From NCBI GenBank assembly GCA_036937835.1, contig CM072879.1:6256501-6320500 (forward strand): a DNA stretch of 64,000 bases, read 5' to 3'. The notes beneath the pieces were generated by a model. It did no database searches, had not been told where the DNA came from, and saw only the letters and a list, made by a program, of their open reading frames with translations. The stretch is from Pampus argenteus. Lineage: Eukaryota > Chordata > Actinopteri > Scombriformes > Stromateidae. Positions 11,171 to 23,812 of the stretch are shown in pieces. Within the stretch, counting starts at the first letter, position 1; every line of letters begins with the position of its first letter. A program made the position numbers and the translations under genes.

Positions 11171-12361
11171 TTTCAGACATGTCACTGAACAATTGTATCT
11201 ACTGTGAATCTTGATTGATGGTGAAACACTCCTTCTGTTCAGCTTCTTTGAATCCCTCTCATCAGAACTCTAAGCCAATAATTGCAGCCTTTCCTGTTTT
11301 GTTTTTTCTTTTTTTCAATATACACCACTTTTGTGCCTTGGAGACTGGCTGATGTTGTTTCAATAAACCTAATATTCTAAGTGCTATTCTAAGAGCTAAA
11401 GTGATGGAAGTCAGTACAACTTCTCTGCGATTTCCTGGAATGCACTGTTCAAATATTGAACCCTGCTTAAAATTTCAAGTCCATCTCCCAGCCTTTCCCA
11501 GTGATGCAATCTGAGATATTCAAACCCAATAATTCATGTGCGGATATGAATGTTTCAGTTATGGTAGAGGAAATTAAACTGAATTAATGATAATCAAACT
11601 TCAGGCCCTGTTGCTATTTCAGGCCCAGCAGGATAAGATAAGATAGATGGATACCAGCACACATCTGTCAGTCTCCTGTCCTGCTAATTACAAGCTGCTT
11701 ACAAAGTGTATTTTCTATCTAGAGTCACATTTCTGTGGAAATTGGCTCATTTCTGCACAGAATTGAATAAAATATCCATGTAGGACTTGCTGATTGGTCT
11801 GGTGAGCGCATCTAGCTAATTGTCACTGTTTCCCCTAATGGACTTCACACTGGGAACCTGCATAATCTCTATATCCATTTAATAAAAAAAAAAATGACTC
11901 TCCAATGCTTAAATAAATCAACATTTAGCACTTTCACGTAATATTATGACATTTCTTTTTAAGCACAAGTGCACCTCTAGTTAATTAGTTTGAGCTAAAT
12001 GCGCTTCGCCCTTTGTATGACAATTTCAAGCAATCGATAATTAGGCCAGCTTTGGAAATGTACGGCTTTGTGCAGGCATGACAGGGTGCAAGCAGTTAAA
12101 AGCTCTCTGCTCGCATTCCACGTTTTTGCATATTTTTGTGAATTTAAAATCCCAAATGAATCGTCTTATCTTCGTTATATTCCTCTGTTCAAAGATCTCA
12201 CCATCCTTGGTGCTAATGATGCGCTTGAATATCTCCCCTCCTGAATCGAGCTTCTCTTTTTCTCTCCCTTTCTGTCTATCCATCTTTACTCCACCTCCCC
12301 CATGTCTGCGTCTGTGCTCCACACTCTAATGATGGGGCGAACTATGTGTGGCTGTACACTG

Positions 12362-12398
<37 letters not shown>

Positions 12399-14904
12399 AA
12401 GATATGTCGAGGCTGAAGGGCTAACAACGAGCTGTCCACCTACAGTGCAGCCAAGCACCCAAGAAGATGTTATTATGAAGTATATGAAATTCACACACAT
12501 CACGCAGTGTGCATGATACATACACAGTGTAATGCTGAGAAAGAGTGCAGGTGATTAACACCAATGGCCTACGCACACTACCACAGGAGAAGGCTAAGTA
12601 GTAAATGCTTCTAATCATAGCTGTTTATTTTTGTTTGGTTCTTTTTTTTTCTTTCTGAGCTTAGAGAGCTACAATTCCTGCTCTTCCTCTGGTTATGTAC
12701 AAGTCTATCTGCTTTATTACAGCCACAACCAGGATTCACCTATCTGTATTTAAACTGGGGTCGAGGCCAGGTACAAGCATTTTTTTTTTTTGAAATATGA
12801 CAGAAAACTCAAAATGGTTTTACAACTAAAGGCTCAGCTGCAGCTGACCTTCAATTAAAGTCAAAATGGCCCTCATTTATCAAAGCATTGCTGACACCAT
12901 GGGGAAACTGCAACATGATAGATATAATTGCTCATGTTCATTGCTGTGTTTTTGTTTTTTTTCTTGCTCATGGCAGTCATGTGGAGGATATAATAATGGG
13001 AACATATTAAGTATATATCAGTATCATGTGTCTAAGAAGGTGTAGGAGCAGCTTCCATACTGCAATCCTGGACTGTGGCTATTTCATAAAGGAGCTTTCT
13101 TCAAGAAGGGAAGCCTCCAGTGCATTGCAGGATGAAGGAGCTATGAAATCTATTTCTTCTAAGGGTTCAATGATGTTTACACTATAAAGGCACAGTGCTG
13201 TTTACACTGGGTGATTGGGGAGGCTGCAGAAGGGGTCTGACTTCATCCTGCTGTTGATGAAACCCAGCGTGAATGAGGCGTGTGATCATGTCGAAACACA
13301 GGAACGTCACGAGGAAGCAGTGTTTACTCCACAGGATGGAGTGAGTTCTGTGAAGTGACCCCTATGTTCCTCAGTCAACAGACGGGCATACAGAGCAATC
13401 CGAATGCTGACGAACAAACAAGAACCCGCCGCTGTGGTTTATAGAAGGTAGACCTTGGGCATCGTGCAACGTTTTCATATTCTTATCCGAGCTCCAACTC
13501 CTGCTGTTCTGAAATCAGCAGATGATAGCGAACAAATTTAGCTGCATCAGTAGTCTTATTAGGCAAGCCAAAACAGAAAATATTATTGGGCTGAGCTGCA
13601 GTGTGACAGAAATAAAGAGGGTACGGTTTAAAGTTAAATGTTAAAAATGGTCCATGACCCTGATGCAGAGTGAGAAAATTGACCTAGTGAACTAAGTTGT
13701 CATGCCAAAATTTGCCAATTTTAGAAACAACAAAGTACAATCTCAGTAAATTGGCAATCCACGATGAACATAAGATGCTCCAATCTCTGTTGAATCTGGC
13801 TGAAGTATTGTATGACAGTTTAATCTCCAGTCCAGTTAATCTCTTCTTGTCCTGTAAATGTGTGATATGGTGTGTGTGGTGAGGATTTTCAGGACACCCA
13901 CCTCAAGCCTTTATTTCAGCAAATAACAAACACTTGAATTTTGTGATTTGGCTCTGCTCTGATGTTTCAGAAACAAATCTGCCTCTGAGCTGGTGACACC
14001 CCTTTCCATACCCGCCAACCAGCCGAGAGTACACACGAGAACACACGGAGGAAGAAACATTATGATTTCACATACATCTAAATGCTAATGCAGGAAGAGG
14101 CTGGTGGAGTGTAGTGTAGAGGTGTAGTGGGATGAGAAGAAAAATTACATCAAAACTAGTCAATACGGATAGGTCATAGTCGTGGTCATACGTGATCAAA
14201 TGGTATATGGAACATGTGTATATTAAGCAGCTTCTGTACAGTAGCACACCTTGTTGGTTATAGTATGATCCTGGTAAATGTTCTCTGTTGCAACTCTTGT
14301 CTGTGGCAAATGATAGAATAAAGACCACAAATATGCTGTGGATCATATTTAGTATTCTCCTCCATTTAGAGTGAAAAACAATATAAACTGCAGTTAAATA
14401 TTTGACAGGAAACGTGCACTGATATAGCACAAAAATATAAAGAGGAAGACCTTGACCATAAAAGCCGTGATATTATATAATAATGAAAAAGCAATGGTAC
14501 ACAATAGGGATGAAAGTGCAACATAAAGGTAAAATATTCTTCAAGAAGGTGCGTAATTTACATATAAATATTTAGGTTATCACAATGTGACATTAAAATC
14601 AACAGAAACATAAAAATAGTATATACTAGGTAGCACTTTAAAAAGTACCTTTTCCTACCATTCACTATACTCTAACCTTTATATGTTCTGTGATTTGGGA
14701 TTATTGTGTTGATGTCAATGTAAATGTTTGTCTGTACTTTTTAGCAACTGAGCCCAGAAGCCAACAATTCCCCTTTATGTACTACACAGTCATATTATTA
14801 CAGGTTGTCATGTTGAGTCTAATTTTCTTTATTGATTCATAAAGATATACAAAGAGTTCCTCAGGCGTATTCTGCAGCTCTTCAATGGTAATAATAATTT
14901 ATAG
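11171..14904. other. Gene-free interval
   Basis: Unique sequence with a TG microsatellite at 12366-12397. The block around 12,000-12,200 has a mixed-composition, homeodomain-site-rich look (for example CAATCGATAATTAGG) that could be a conserved non-coding element, but this cannot be judged from one sequence. No coding frame is supported. Confidence 0.5.
12366..12397. repeat. (TG)n microsatellite
   Basis: Uninterrupted TG tract of about 32 bp. Confidence 0.95.
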
Positions 14905-15405
14905 TGATATTTCAATTAATCTGTAGATCTTCTCCATTACACATAAGCTTAAAAATACAACCAAACACTGTAACCTTATTGACCTTCAGCAAAAAATATG
15001 AAATGGGATCCATTATTTTCATACAGCCCTTCTTTTGTTGTAGACATAATTATTGTATCATCTGCGTACGTCAACATGTCTACCATGATGGTAACACTTA
15101 ACACATTCATAGACAGACAACCAATCTGTAGTATATATTCTTCTAACAGTGGTGATAAAGTTTCTGTCTGATCCCAGCTAAGCTTTTATTTGATACCATT
15201 AACAAAAACACACAATTTGATCCTTTTTTCGTACATATTCATTACTACATCCAGGAATTTGTCATTAATATCGACTTCCAGGAGTTTGTGCCAGAATGTA
15301 TCTCTGTATCAAATGGCACACTGTAATCAATAAAGAACACAAAAGGCAAAACAATACAAGTCAATATGTTTCAGTAAAAAGATGTGATCAGTGGTGAAGT
15401 AAGCT
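14905..15405 (-). pseudogene. Decayed non-LTR reverse transcriptase
   Basis: No frame stays open, but minus-strand motifs occur in the correct order across shifting frames. A DHIFLLK-like block lies at about 15,371-15,400. Motif A (FIDYSVPFDT) lies near 15,310-15,340. FWHKLLEVDINDKFLDVV follows, ending near 15,245. A GIRQ block at 15,160-15,175 stands where GVRQG is expected. The catalytic YADD codons are at 15,057-15,068, followed by TIIMSTTKEG, and a VNKVTVFG block lies near 14,975. This order matches the palm of a Jockey/I-superfamily LINE, a different lineage from the element at 0.3-2.3 kb. Stops, frameshifts and a deletion after YADD show it is long dead. Confidence 0.7.
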
Positions 15406-15484
15406 TTTTAATATCCTGCCTGGGTTTCTTTAAGGATAGAATTACTTTTTCACAAAATGTACACAGACTTGCATCTGTGGAAAA

Positions 15485-15668
15485 CGGTTGGCCAAAGGTA
15501 ACAAAATCCACCTACCAGCACTTCTGAAGCTCACATATTAACATATTATGTCTTATGTATTTAATCTACTCAAAGGCAAAGTATAAAAATAACACTAGTT
15601 TTGCAGGTGGTCATGTTGTATTGGTCGGCCGCAGTTACTTCCTAAAGTCTTATTGTTTCCCTGAGCTT
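15485..15668 (+). repeat. Dispersed teleost-type repeat (family B), partial copy
   Basis: Begins with CCAAAGGTAACAAAATCCAC, followed by a CTACCAGCACTTCTGAAGCTC block and an AACATATTATGTCTTATGT block, then a GCAGTTACTTCCTAAAGTCTT block. I recognise this series as the 3' part of a repeat frequent in percomorph genomes. Its other part is represented by the copies at 21.5 and 52.8 kb. Confidence 0.6.
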
Positions 15669-17488
15669 GCCAGAAAAGTCACTTTACAGAAAAATAAATG
15701 AGTCATATTAAGGAGTTTACATTAAAGTTGTAAACTTTCAATTTTGACCAACTATTGGACTCCAAAATTGGCTGCATGTTTTCACTTTAGCCTTTTTTTA
15801 AGGTTGACATGCTGCTAATTGGCATTCAGCTGTTATGTGATTCACATCTGTTGCTACCTCTGGGATTTAGCTGCTTCAAAGTTAGCCTTTTGTGTAGTGT
15901 TTCGGGTTATTTTTGTCCATCCCTTGGAGCGGCAGGCTAGTTCAAAGGGAATTGCAACATGTTTGTGGAGTTGAGCTCTGACCGGTGCTAATTTGCTGCT
16001 GCACATTTATTTTCACAGTAATAATGACGTTAATATATACGTTCTGTTTTGATTTGGAACCCCGGAAAGGATTGCAGCAGCATTACTTAGCTGAAAGACA
16101 AAATGTCTGTCAAGTCTATTTCTATAAAATTGGTAAAGTGTCATGTTTCATCATATAACATATAAATAACCCTACAGACAGCTGCTTGTCCTCCTGACCA
16201 CTGAAAGTACACATTTCTGTCCAGATGTTAGACTAATCTTCTTGGTACAAATGGGGATCAAATTGATAAATGTTTTATTTTTCAAGGAAATTAGTGCAGA
16301 TTAATTTTCTTGCGATCCAATTGGGTCATGCACTCCCTTGATAAATGAGATCTTGCCTGATAAATGTGTTTGCTTGCTTGGTGTAATAAGAGGACTCGAT
16401 TTGGGTGATTTGATATTCTTTTTTTACTACTTGTTCCTATTCTTATATAGAAGCAGAAAGACGTATGGTTCTCATCTGCATTTCTGAGGAAAAAAAAAAA
16501 GTGGGACGACTCCAATTTGTGTCACACCTTCAGACTCTTTACACCATTTGGATAAACACCCAGGTGCTATACTGTCCCCTATCATTTTCTAAAGAGCCGA
16601 GTCCCCTCACAGCCAGTGTGGCCTCACATGCAGCCAGCGTAGTGGAGTGTCTTTTAGCATTCATGTATTCACTCAGAACTCAGTCAAAGCAGAAAAAGCT
16701 GTGAACACAGCCAACTGGGGATCTGTGGGAAACAGGTCTTGTCCCATTTCATCCTTTATGAATCAAAGCACATTCCAGGACTTGGATTGAGAACAATGCC
16801 CCTGGAGTGGGACGCCATCCATCTCGCTGCTCATTGCAAATGCAATGGCTGTGTTTGCAAACGGAAACGTTGCAATGCTGCACACGCAGACTCGAATACA
16901 TGACTTTTTGAGCATTCGAACGCTGCGACATCAGTGTGTCAAATGAGATTGCAAGGTGCCAACCTCTGAGCTCATTACTGCTGATAAGTTGCCGGTGAAA
17001 GCGGCAAAGGTGGAGGCGGGGTCGGACCCGCACGGTTAACGAGGGAGAAGCACCGAGAGCGCCAGAGGAGTTGGAGCTTTGTCCTTCCTCCCACACTCAG
17101 CAACTCTCTCCCGGATTCCCTGCTATTGTTCTCTAATAAGCCCTGCTTCTCGCTGTTGCTCACATGCCTGTTTGTGTGTGTAACATCCATCCATAACAAC
17201 ATCATTATCAGGTTTTGTTTGAAGCCCCTCTCCCTCTTTCCTCCCCTTCCTCTGCCTCATCTGCTCATCCTTGGCAGGCTCGGATAAGCCGGCACTAAGG
17301 AGAGGAAGTGGAGGGAAGGGAAAACGAGGGAAGATGTGGAGTGAAAAAAAACAAACAAAAAAAAGAAAAAAACCAAACGTGTTGGCTATATTAGCATATC
17401 AGACACATGGTGAGGGCTGGAGATTGGGTACTGGAGCAGATGTCGATTTACATATTCAACGTCGGGCCAGCGGTGCATGTGTACAAAG

Positions 17489-17518
17489 GTGTTTGTGTGT
17501 GTGTGTGTGTGCGCGTGT
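17489..17518. repeat. (TG)n microsatellite with GC step
   Basis: TG tract ending in GCGCGTGTG. Confidence 0.9.
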
Positions 17519-18241
17519 GCAGGAAAAGAAAAGTAATGGATGTCATGAGTGTGAAAGAGGCATGGGTGGAGCAAATAGAGATAGAATGAGAGTAGAATCC
17601 CAATCAGAGGAAAACGCTCGCCTCCATCCAACTTGACCAGTGACGCTTATTTCACTCCATGAAGTAAATGAATCACTTTCCCTACTCCTTTGTTTTTGGA
17701 ATAAGATTAGCATAAAAAGACGGTGGCTGTGATTGACGGGTGTGTTTTTCAGACTTTTTGGCAGGCTCAGAGAGCCAATCAAAGCCTGAAAAAGCTGTCT
17801 GACAGTATTGAGGTAGTTAATTATAGTAAACACAGAGCTCTCACACGCCGCCTCGTTATCTGCTACTCGCACACACAAACTCGCGCTAATATGTGTTGTC
17901 TTTTTATCTCTATTCACCAGCCTGAAATGTGAAACCTCTCTCGTCTGCGTCTGTCATTCTGTTTGTGTTTCCAAACTTTATTCTTTACACTTCATCTTTC
18001 CGTATCCTGTATTTTTTCAAAACTTTCCAGTTTTTCAACCTCTCTTTCATTTTCCTTTTGCAGTATCCTAACTTTGCGCTGTGCTCTCTTTAAGTATCTC
18101 TTCCTGGAGGGAGAACAGGTGGTTGCAGGGAACAGCCTTAGTTATATTCCAACTACAGGACAGGGAGGAAACGAAACACACATGAATCACTCTCCAGTGC
18201 TGCTGGCCTGGCGTGAAGTGTACTTTCCAGAGAGAAGTGGT

Positions 18242-18243
<2 letters not shown>

Positions 18244-18285
<42 letters not shown>
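18244..18285. repeat. (TG)n microsatellite
   Basis: Uninterrupted TG tract of about 42 bp. The open frames on both strands over it are artefacts. Confidence 0.95.
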
Positions 18286-18287
<2 letters not shown>

Positions 18288-21046
18288 GAGTGAAACAAGA
18301 AAATGAATTATTCTGCACATGCAGCCTTTTATCTATTAGAGGACAAATGTGAAATGTGTATCCGTATATGTGGACATGCAGGTACACTCACAACAATGTG
18401 ATGCAGATCATCATGCATGGTTTGGGTTAAAATGATTACTTGTTATTGTTTGAGAAACATGGTGCGGTTTAAAGTTTTTGTTGTCAGGGCAACAATAAAC
18501 ATACAGGCTTTTTAAAAAAAAAAACAGCGGAAACAAACAGCGGCCTGCTGTTGCAAAATCCAATCCTGGCAAATTATGGTTAATCCATCCACCCAACCTG
18601 CCACCTCCGAATGAGGAAATTTGTCAGATGTCGTCTGAACTGCACCACTTCCCCAGGTCACAATTATCTGTCACTCAAACGTAACCACAAGTCGTTTTTG
18701 GGCAACCTATAGTGTCATTTTTCTAGGGAGGACAGGCTCATTAAAAAAAGAAAAAAAGAAGCAAACATTACTTGCAGGCCTCTGACAGGATGCAAACTCC
18801 AGTCTCCCATATGAAAGTCTGCTGCCCATCCATCACTCTGACCTTCACACCCTTACTGCCTGCCTCAAAAACTAGTAAACTACTGGTAAACTGGTAAATG
18901 TTCTTAAATACAATCTACAGACATTCTTTGCATAGGCTGCCTCTCAATCAGCGCTTGGAAATTTCAAGCAAATAGTTTGGCTACTTGCCCTCTAGATTGG
19001 TTTAATTTACTTTATTTGCTGATTCGAAAGCTTGGCTCTGAATAGGCACTAATTGTTTTGCCATACAAGTGAAATATCATGTATAAAATACAACTCTTCT
19101 CTCAGTCTTTCATATTGTATAAGCAGGTCATTAACCAACTAGTAAGAATTAAAAGAAACACCTGAATGCCATCCATGGTGTGATGTTGAACAATGAGTAT
19201 CAGTGGTTTATCTGGATATCTCTACGTGATATTCACATTGATATTCTTCAATGTGATCGAATACAATTGCAACAATCATATTATTATTGTTCACAAGTTG
19301 AATCTTTTCCCTTCCAGCACCATCATGTACTGAATACATACATGTATGGGCACAGATTCAGATGTATTACAACACTATATATAAAGGTAGAATATACAAT
19401 GTGTATGCATGCAGATATACATACACCTGCAAACAGACAATGCTTTCAGACATGTATCCCACACCCACCATGTAGTACAGTGTACAATTTACTGTATACG
19501 GTGTTATCAGACACCTCCCTGGGGCAATGTGTGTTTGTGCCTGTGGTTACGGAACATTCTCCCCACACTGACCGTCTCTCAAACACAACAGTCATCCGCG
19601 GATAGTTGGCTTGTGTGTTTGTGCCTGCGGCGGTGCTGTAGACTGATATTGCTGCCACCCGCAAGATTGCAGCCACCTCCAGGGCCTTCCTCTCTATCCC
19701 CCATTTCTACCTTTTTCAATCCTTCACCCGTCGCTGGCAATCTCCTGCTTGTATGCGCCTCCCTCCTTTCCACCCCTTCGCCTCCCTGGTCATTCCTCTT
19801 ATCCCTGTTTTAACTCCTGCAGTTTTTCTCCGTCCTTTTCCTCTAAAATTTCACTCTCTCTCCCTTTGTGTCCACGTCCTCTTTCTTCTTTTCCCTCTTT
19901 CTGTCCCTCTGCATCAGACTTGGTCCGTTCTCGCACTCAATAGCGTATTGATTAGTTTCCTTCTGTGTTCTCTGACCTTGCTGTAATGGTGCCAGAGAGG
20001 TCACGGCAGATAGATTTCTCTGAAAAAGACACTGTCATGTTCGGTAATCTATGGTTGCACCGTGCCAATTAACGACAAATAGACCGCAGACCTTCCTCGT
20101 TTAGCGTTTTAGTACGTGAGATCCTGCAGGGAAAAGAAAAACAGGACTCTTTGCTACGGCAGGTGATTGAAAATGATCATAAGAGAAATCTCAAGGCTGC
20201 TGTAGAGGATGCTGAATAGGAGCGTGAAATAAAGAAGGGGTTTTAGGAGAGCACCGTTGAAATGTATGGCAGAGCTGAAGGCTATGAATTACAGAGAGAG
20301 AGAGAGGCCAGGTTATTGCTTTGGATACATGGACACCTTTCTCCTTCTCGCTTTTTTTCTTTTTTTTGCATCCTCTTCCCTGCTGAATTCACGGTTGATA
20401 TGTGAATAACGGAAAACACATCCTCTGGCTATACAGACCGCAGCAAGTCCCCAAACACACAAACACACAGTGATACACGCATGAGCTCAGGATCAGCTGC
20501 CCCAGAGGAATGCTTCTTTCACAGATGGTGTGAGAAATTTCAGCGCTTGCTTGCATAGTGACACTGTCATGAAACTCTCAGCCCCCCTCCTCCGCCACTC
20601 CCCTCCATCCTCTCCTCTGCATCAATCTCGGACATCGTCCTCTCCTCCTTCCCCACCCTTTTTCCTTTTTTACCATCCACCGCTTCCTGGCTCTTTTTTT
20701 TTTCAGTGTCCTTTTCGACAGACGGGGCCACTCCATCTTCCCCTCCAGCATAACTTCCAAACTTGTCTTCCCTCATGCGTCCGCCTTTCCTCTCCCCAGC
20801 AGCTTTCCCCGGTAGCTTTTTTTTGCTTTGCTTTAAGGTCAAACATCTCACTCTATTCCCTCTAACCCCTCCTACCGGCGTTCCCCATTTTGCCAGTCCC
20901 TTTCTCCCAGTTCCTCTTTGAGCACAGTGCTGTCATTGAAGCATGGCACTCTCTGGGGGTGCTAATGTAGGAAACTGTTAGCAGACATGCCACTGCAGCT
21001 TATTCTATCTAATGGGAGCAGTGCCTCCTTCCTCTTACCACATGAA

Positions 21047-21065
21047 CCCCCCCCCCCCCCCCCCC
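21047..21065. repeat. Poly-C run
   Basis: Nineteen consecutive C residues, unusual for an otherwise AT-rich region. The length should be treated as uncertain because homopolymers are error-prone. Confidence 0.9.
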
Positions 21066-21489
21066 AGCTTTGCATTATACATCGCAGACAACACCACTCA
21101 CTCAACGGGTGAATCAGAACGTGCACAGGAGAAAAGGGGTGTCACTGCAATTTCATATGTGCTGGGAGATGTGTGTAGTCTAGATAAAGGCCTCATCAGC
21201 AGTCTTGTAGTCAGTCTTAGATGGGAGTATGAATGGGGACGGTGTATTGCAAAGCCAGATTTTGGTCCTTCAAAAATGACAATCGCGGGCGAGGTTGTGA
21301 CTCAACTTACAGATATAACAACAATTGAAGAACGCTACTACAGCTTTGTGTAAAAATACTGCATAATAGGGAAAACAACAAAATGACAGTTCAGTCTTGC
21401 TAATAAGCATTAACATTAATCATTCTGTTACACAACATAGAAAATACAATTTGGTACAACATACCTGGTTCCAGAGTATTAAAGTAAGT

Positions 21490-21855
21490 AAGCTTTAGAG
21501 ATGTTGGAAGGCATATTTTTGAACCTAGTTAGCTGTTTTCCTGTTTTCAGTGTTTTATTGCCCGCTACGGTTGTCACAAAAGCACAAGACATAATTGACA
21601 CTCCACATCTTTTGAACAGAATAAGCTTAAGGAGAGTATTTCTTCCTGACACTTTAAGCTTCCATTACACATTAAAATGGGATCTATTATCGATACTGTT
21701 TTTGAGGGATAAAAATAAAATCGTGCGACTACCAACCCTGTTCTCCAATACTTAACACACAGATGTGAGAGTGGGTTTGATCTTCTTATCTCACTCTTAG
21801 AGAGAAAGTCAATATGCTTGTGTCCCAAAATGGTGAACTACTCCTTTTAAGAGCT
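21490..21855 (-). repeat. Dispersed teleost-type repeat (family B), copy
   Basis: Left end: TTAGCTGTTTTCCTGTTTTCAG. Right end: GATCTTCTTATCTCACTCTTAG, then a CCCAAAATGGTGAACTACTCC block. Both ends match the 52.7-53.0 kb copy (AGCTGTTTCCCCCTGCTTCC, TTTAACTCTCTTTGAGAAAGTG). About 150 bp in the middle looks unrelated or inserted. Non-coding. Confidence 0.5.
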
Positions 21856-23570
21856 GTTCTACCATTGCTACAAAAACTACCTGTCCCCAAATGGCTAGCA
21901 GTGTATTGTACTGTATATTGTCACACCAAAAATCAGTTAACTTTTGCAATGAACCTAACCCTTGCAAAGCAGTACACAAGGAACTGCATATTAAACTACT
22001 GGTAACCGTGGCAACAGTCATTATGTTTAACTAGTAAAACAACCATAAGATAAATAGACTACAAATGATAATGTGAATAAAGTCCTTGGTAAATGGCTGT
22101 GGTCTAAGTGTGAAAATGCTCTGTCAGGCTTCTGACGATAATGGACTCATTAATTTCATATATAAGGACACCTTGTGTATTATCACTTCTACCCTTCGAC
22201 AGCCTCTATAGTGTTGAACGTTTTACAATGAACGTAAATTGCTGTTTGAGGTATGTGATATTCAGATGATTTTATAATATATGTTAAATGTTTCTGTCTT
22301 AATTTACCTATAAGCATTTGCATGATATCACGTTTATGGAATATACCTGACACAGTGTCACTCTTTACTGAATGTGAAACAGCTGACATGTTGATGTATT
22401 TTTGACAAACACGCGCTCTCTCTCTCGAACTCTTCTCTGTCCCTGTGAGGCAGAACACACCAACAGTGTGTCTCCAAGTTCCAATCTCCTCACCCTGCTG
22501 GCCAAAGATAGCAGTAAGGGAAGGAGTAGATAGGGAGCGAGGGAGAAAGTGCTTTCTTTTATTCATACAGCCTCTCCGTCCAAATGGAGTCTAAAGGAGT
22601 TAGCTTATGACAGCTGGTAAGGGAGGCAACACACGCTACAGCCCAATGAATGTGGTGCCACATTAACCTGGCAGCGAGATGTGTGTGTGTGTGTGTGCAT
22701 GAACACACCACCGGCAGGCAAGGTGGAGACGGGGACATATCAGGCAGGGCTTAGACAAATCTTTCAGATCCAGAGTCACACTTTATGACATTACAGAGAG
22801 AGAAAAGATGGATCAGGTCATTGTATGTGCTCAGCAGGGAATACAACATAAGCGTTAAAGGGTTTGCAGCCATATACGTAATAGCTGTTAGCCTCCCTAA
22901 TGCCATTTACTTCCTCTGCTTTCTCTCATGAGCCATATTCAGAGGATATCACTAAAATGAATCTGCTGTGCATGTGCCAGTGTCAATAAGTCACACAAGT
23001 GTATAAATGAGTATGTTAGGTCTGAGGCGATGGCTCTGTGTCTGCTGAACCTGTCCGAATGAGCGGGGAGGCTAATTTTCTGGTGGAATAGATAGGATGA
23101 TGTGGCTATCTTAATCTAAGCTCTCGGTTGAAGGGCTGTTTAGCATGTGTACGTGTGCGTCTCATGGCGTGCATGTGCTTAAGCGTGTATGTGTGTGTCT
23201 GTGCATCTTGATCTATTTAGTTTTTGTACCATCTTAATCTTGGTGGAAGGCTGTTAATTAACCCTGCTGTCAAGCCGGCAGACGTCTAAACCAGCAGCCG
23301 TCACTTCTCCTGGGTCTTGTTACTGCTGTAATTAGTGGTGGATAAGAAATTACAAATGCACCCACTCCCTCCCGTTAAGATTAGGACACCTTGCCGTTTC
23401 TCATTCTGATGCATGAGTCTACCAGTGACGTCTTTGTGTTTGTGTGTGTGTGTGTGTGTGTGTCAGACGGGTAGACTGGCTAAAGAAATACGAGGAAAAG
23501 CCGATAGCCTTTGTACAGACATAAGCTGCATCCAAAATCTTCAGACTAAATAAAGAAAAAATGAACTACT
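21856..23570. other. Gene-free interval
   Basis: Unique sequence with short TG tracts at 22680-22697 and 23441-23463. The minus frame at 22189-22566 has no recognisable family or splice context. Confidence 0.55.
23441..23463. repeat. (TG)n microsatellite
   Basis: Uninterrupted TG tract. Confidence 0.95.
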
Positions 23571-23639
23571 CTATATCTATATATCTATATCTATATCTAT
23601 ATATATGTATATATATATAACTATCTATCTATATATACC

Positions 23640-23684
<45 letters not shown>

Positions 23685-23697
23685 TATATATATAACA
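23571..23697. repeat. (TATATC)n/(TA)n AT-rich microsatellite
   Basis: Imperfect TATATC and TATC units pass into a long pure TA tract (about 23,641-23,680), then GTTATATATATATAAC. It directly abuts the 3' end of the SINE that follows, so it probably grew from the SINE tail. Confidence 0.9.
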
Positions 23698-23812
23698 ACA
23701 TTCACCGATTCACACAATGCTAGGTGCCATTAGGAGGCGATAGCACAGCCTTTCGGGGTTCAGTATCTTGCCCAAAGACACTTCGACATTCAGACTGAGC
23801 CACAGCCGCCCC
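23698..23812 (-). mobile_element. tRNA-derived SINE, internally deleted copy
   Basis: Read on the minus strand it starts GGGGCGGCTGTGGCTCAG, which carries a Pol III A-box-like TGGCTCAG, and then passes at once to ATGTCGAAGTGTCTTTGGGC and AAGATACTGAACCCC. The second copy at 63.6 kb has about 45 more bases between these blocks, where the tRNA body and B box would lie. This copy therefore lost the B-box part. The family is common in teleosts, but I do not assign a name. The 3' end meets the TA microsatellite. Confidence 0.7.

Larger units (their letters stand above)
15669..21489. other. Gene-free interval with pyrimidine-rich stretches
   Basis: Contains TG microsatellites (17489-17518, 18244-18285), C/T-rich stretches at about 19,660-19,920 and 20,578-20,870, and a 19-C run. 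The overlapping open frames in the C/T-rich stretches come from base composition. At 16,833-16,846 there is a small palindrome (ATTGCAAATGCAAT) resembling C/EBP or POU sites. No gene is supported. Confidence 0.5.

Noticed and set aside
16749..17096. 115-codon minus-strand frame
   Set aside because: No recognised family, no convincing acceptor or donor, and overlapping open frames on the same strand. At most a non-coding element.
19409..19986. Several long plus-strand frames
   Set aside because: Caused by a pyrimidine-rich stretch. The peptides are Pro/Ser/Leu-rich without domains.
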